Part shown: one piece after another, positions 4,873 through 5,566 of the stretch | Layout of the letters: every line of letters starts with the position of its first letter | Numbering within the stretch: the first letter of the stretch is position 1 | Assembly (NCBI GenBank): GCA_946482355.1 | Contig: CAMLRE010000167.1 | Coordinates: 1-5,566, forward strand | DNA: 5,566 nt | DNA from: an uncultured Bdellovibrio sp. | GTDB lineage: Bacteria > Bdellovibrionota > Bdellovibrionia > Bdellovibrionales > Bdellovibrionaceae | Reading direction: 5' to 3' | Notes under the pieces: generated by a model | What the model was told of the DNA's origin: nothing | The model's input: the letters and a program-made list of their open reading frames with translations, nothing else | The model's database searches: none | Program-made: the position numbers and the translations under genes

Positions 4873-5566
4873 ATGTCGACTTACTATATCGCGAGCCAAG
4901 GCAAGCAGCAGGGACCGTTCACTATTCAAGAAATTGAAGTGAAATTAACGTCGCAAAAAATTAATTGGCACGATTACATCTATGACGATAAAGCCGAAGA
5001 CTGGGTTTTATTAATGGAGTATGCTCCCTTTACTCAATTATTTAATAAAAGTTTTCAAACTCCTCTTGCTGTGGTGAAAGATAAACCGGATGTCGACCCG
5101 GCGAAAAAACGCCAGTGGTTTGTGTTAAAGCAAAATAATAATTACGGTCCTTTTTCAAAATTAGATTTAATTCAAATGCTGCAAAGTAAAACTTTGCACG
5201 AGTATGATTTTATCTGGCACGAGAACATGACAGCGTGGAAGCGTTTAGCTGAAGTGCAGGAATTTTCAGTGCAGGAAATTCGTTTGTTATTTGATAAGTA
5301 CTCAAAGAAAAAAGATGCCAGCGATAAAGTTTTCTTTCGCCGTAAATATGCGCGCGCGAAAGTTGATTCACATGCCATCGTTCACGATAAGAAAAAAATC
5401 TACAAATCGGTGGGTGTTGAAATTTCTGAAGGTGGCGCAGGTTTAATGATTGAAGATGGCGACTTTGAAAAAGATCAGCAAGTATATCTTCATTTCAAGC
5501 CGGCTCCAGAAGTTCCGGCGTTCAATGCGATTTGTAAAATTGTCTCTAAAAAAGGTAACATTTACG
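4873..5566 (+). CDS. Tandem GYF_2 and PilZ domain protein (predicted c-di-GMP effector), partial at right edge
   Basis: The gene opens with ATG at 4873, preceded by AGGGGA (4861-4866) at 6-nt spacing, and remains open through 231 codons to the window end. Residues about 4-56 and 82-131 are two GYF_2-type (DUF4339-like) repeats. Each has an aromatic start (YYIASQ; WFVLKQ), a GPF motif (14-16; 92-94), and a later tryptophan-containing segment (EDWVLL; TAWKRL). From about 154 a PilZ domain begins. FFRRKYARAKV supplies the RxxxR c-di-GMP-binding motif (R157 and R161). VEISEGGAGL (182-191) corresponds to the second motif [D/N]xSxxG, with E183 in place of the usual D/N. There is no signal peptide or membrane helix so far, so it is probably cytoplasmic. 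GYF_2 domains are thought to mediate protein contacts, so it may transmit c-di-GMP level to a partner. It is preceded by a possible FliA promoter. The partner and output are unknown. Confidence 0.85.
   Translation, partial: MSTYYIASQGKQQGPFTIQEIEVKLTSQKINWHDYIYDDKAEDWVLLMEYAPFTQLFNKSFQTPLAVVKDKPDVDPAKKRQWFVLKQNNNYGPFSKLDLIQMLQSKTLHEYDFIWHENMTAWKRLAEVQEFSVQEIRLLFDKYSKKKDASDKVFFRRKYARAKVDSHAIVHDKKKIYKSVGVEISEGGAGLMIEDGDFEKDQQVYLHFKPAPEVPAFNAICKIVSKKGNIY

Overview
The window is about 40 percent G+C by eye and gene-dense. Strong use of TTA for leucine and the tandem GYF_2 plus PilZ protein at the right end suggest a low-GC member of the Bdellovibrionota (Bdellovibrio/Pseudobdellovibrio-like predatory bacteria). 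This assignment is inferred from codon style and architecture only; no marker gene fixes it.

Layout. Positions 1-1356 hold a two-gene minus-strand unit: a HAD-superfamily hydrolase (610-1356), followed with no gap by an RsmI-like SAM-dependent methyltransferase (1-609, cut by the window edge). A 129-bp divergent intergenic region (1357-1485) separates it from a plus-strand operon, phnD-phnC-phnE (1486-4247). This operon encodes a complete ABC importer of the phosphonate/phosphite/phosphate class: lipoprotein binding protein, ATPase and permease. It ends in a clear intrinsic terminator (4279-4309).

The most notable element follows. At 4360-4403 lies an RNA with the conserved sequence and H-type pseudoknot of the guanidine-III (ykkC-III) riboswitch, directly in front of an SMR-family guanidinium exporter (gdx/sugE type, 4421-4771). 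The 3' strand of its P2 helix can instead pair with the Shine-Dalgarno sequence of gdx. A translational ON switch can therefore be read from the sequence: guanidinium stabilises the pseudoknot, frees the ribosome binding site, and the exporter is made.

At the right end, a partial gene (4873-5566) encodes two GYF_2 domains and a PilZ (cyclic-di-GMP-binding) domain. A match to the flagellar sigma-28 (FliA) promoter consensus with exact 15-bp spacing lies upstream (4819-4845), and a perfect 12-bp palindrome sits in its spacer. This suggests that a c-di-GMP effector is expressed with the flagellar regulon.

The modules appear functionally independent: rRNA modification/phosphatase, phosphorus uptake, guanidinium detoxification, and c-di-GMP signalling.
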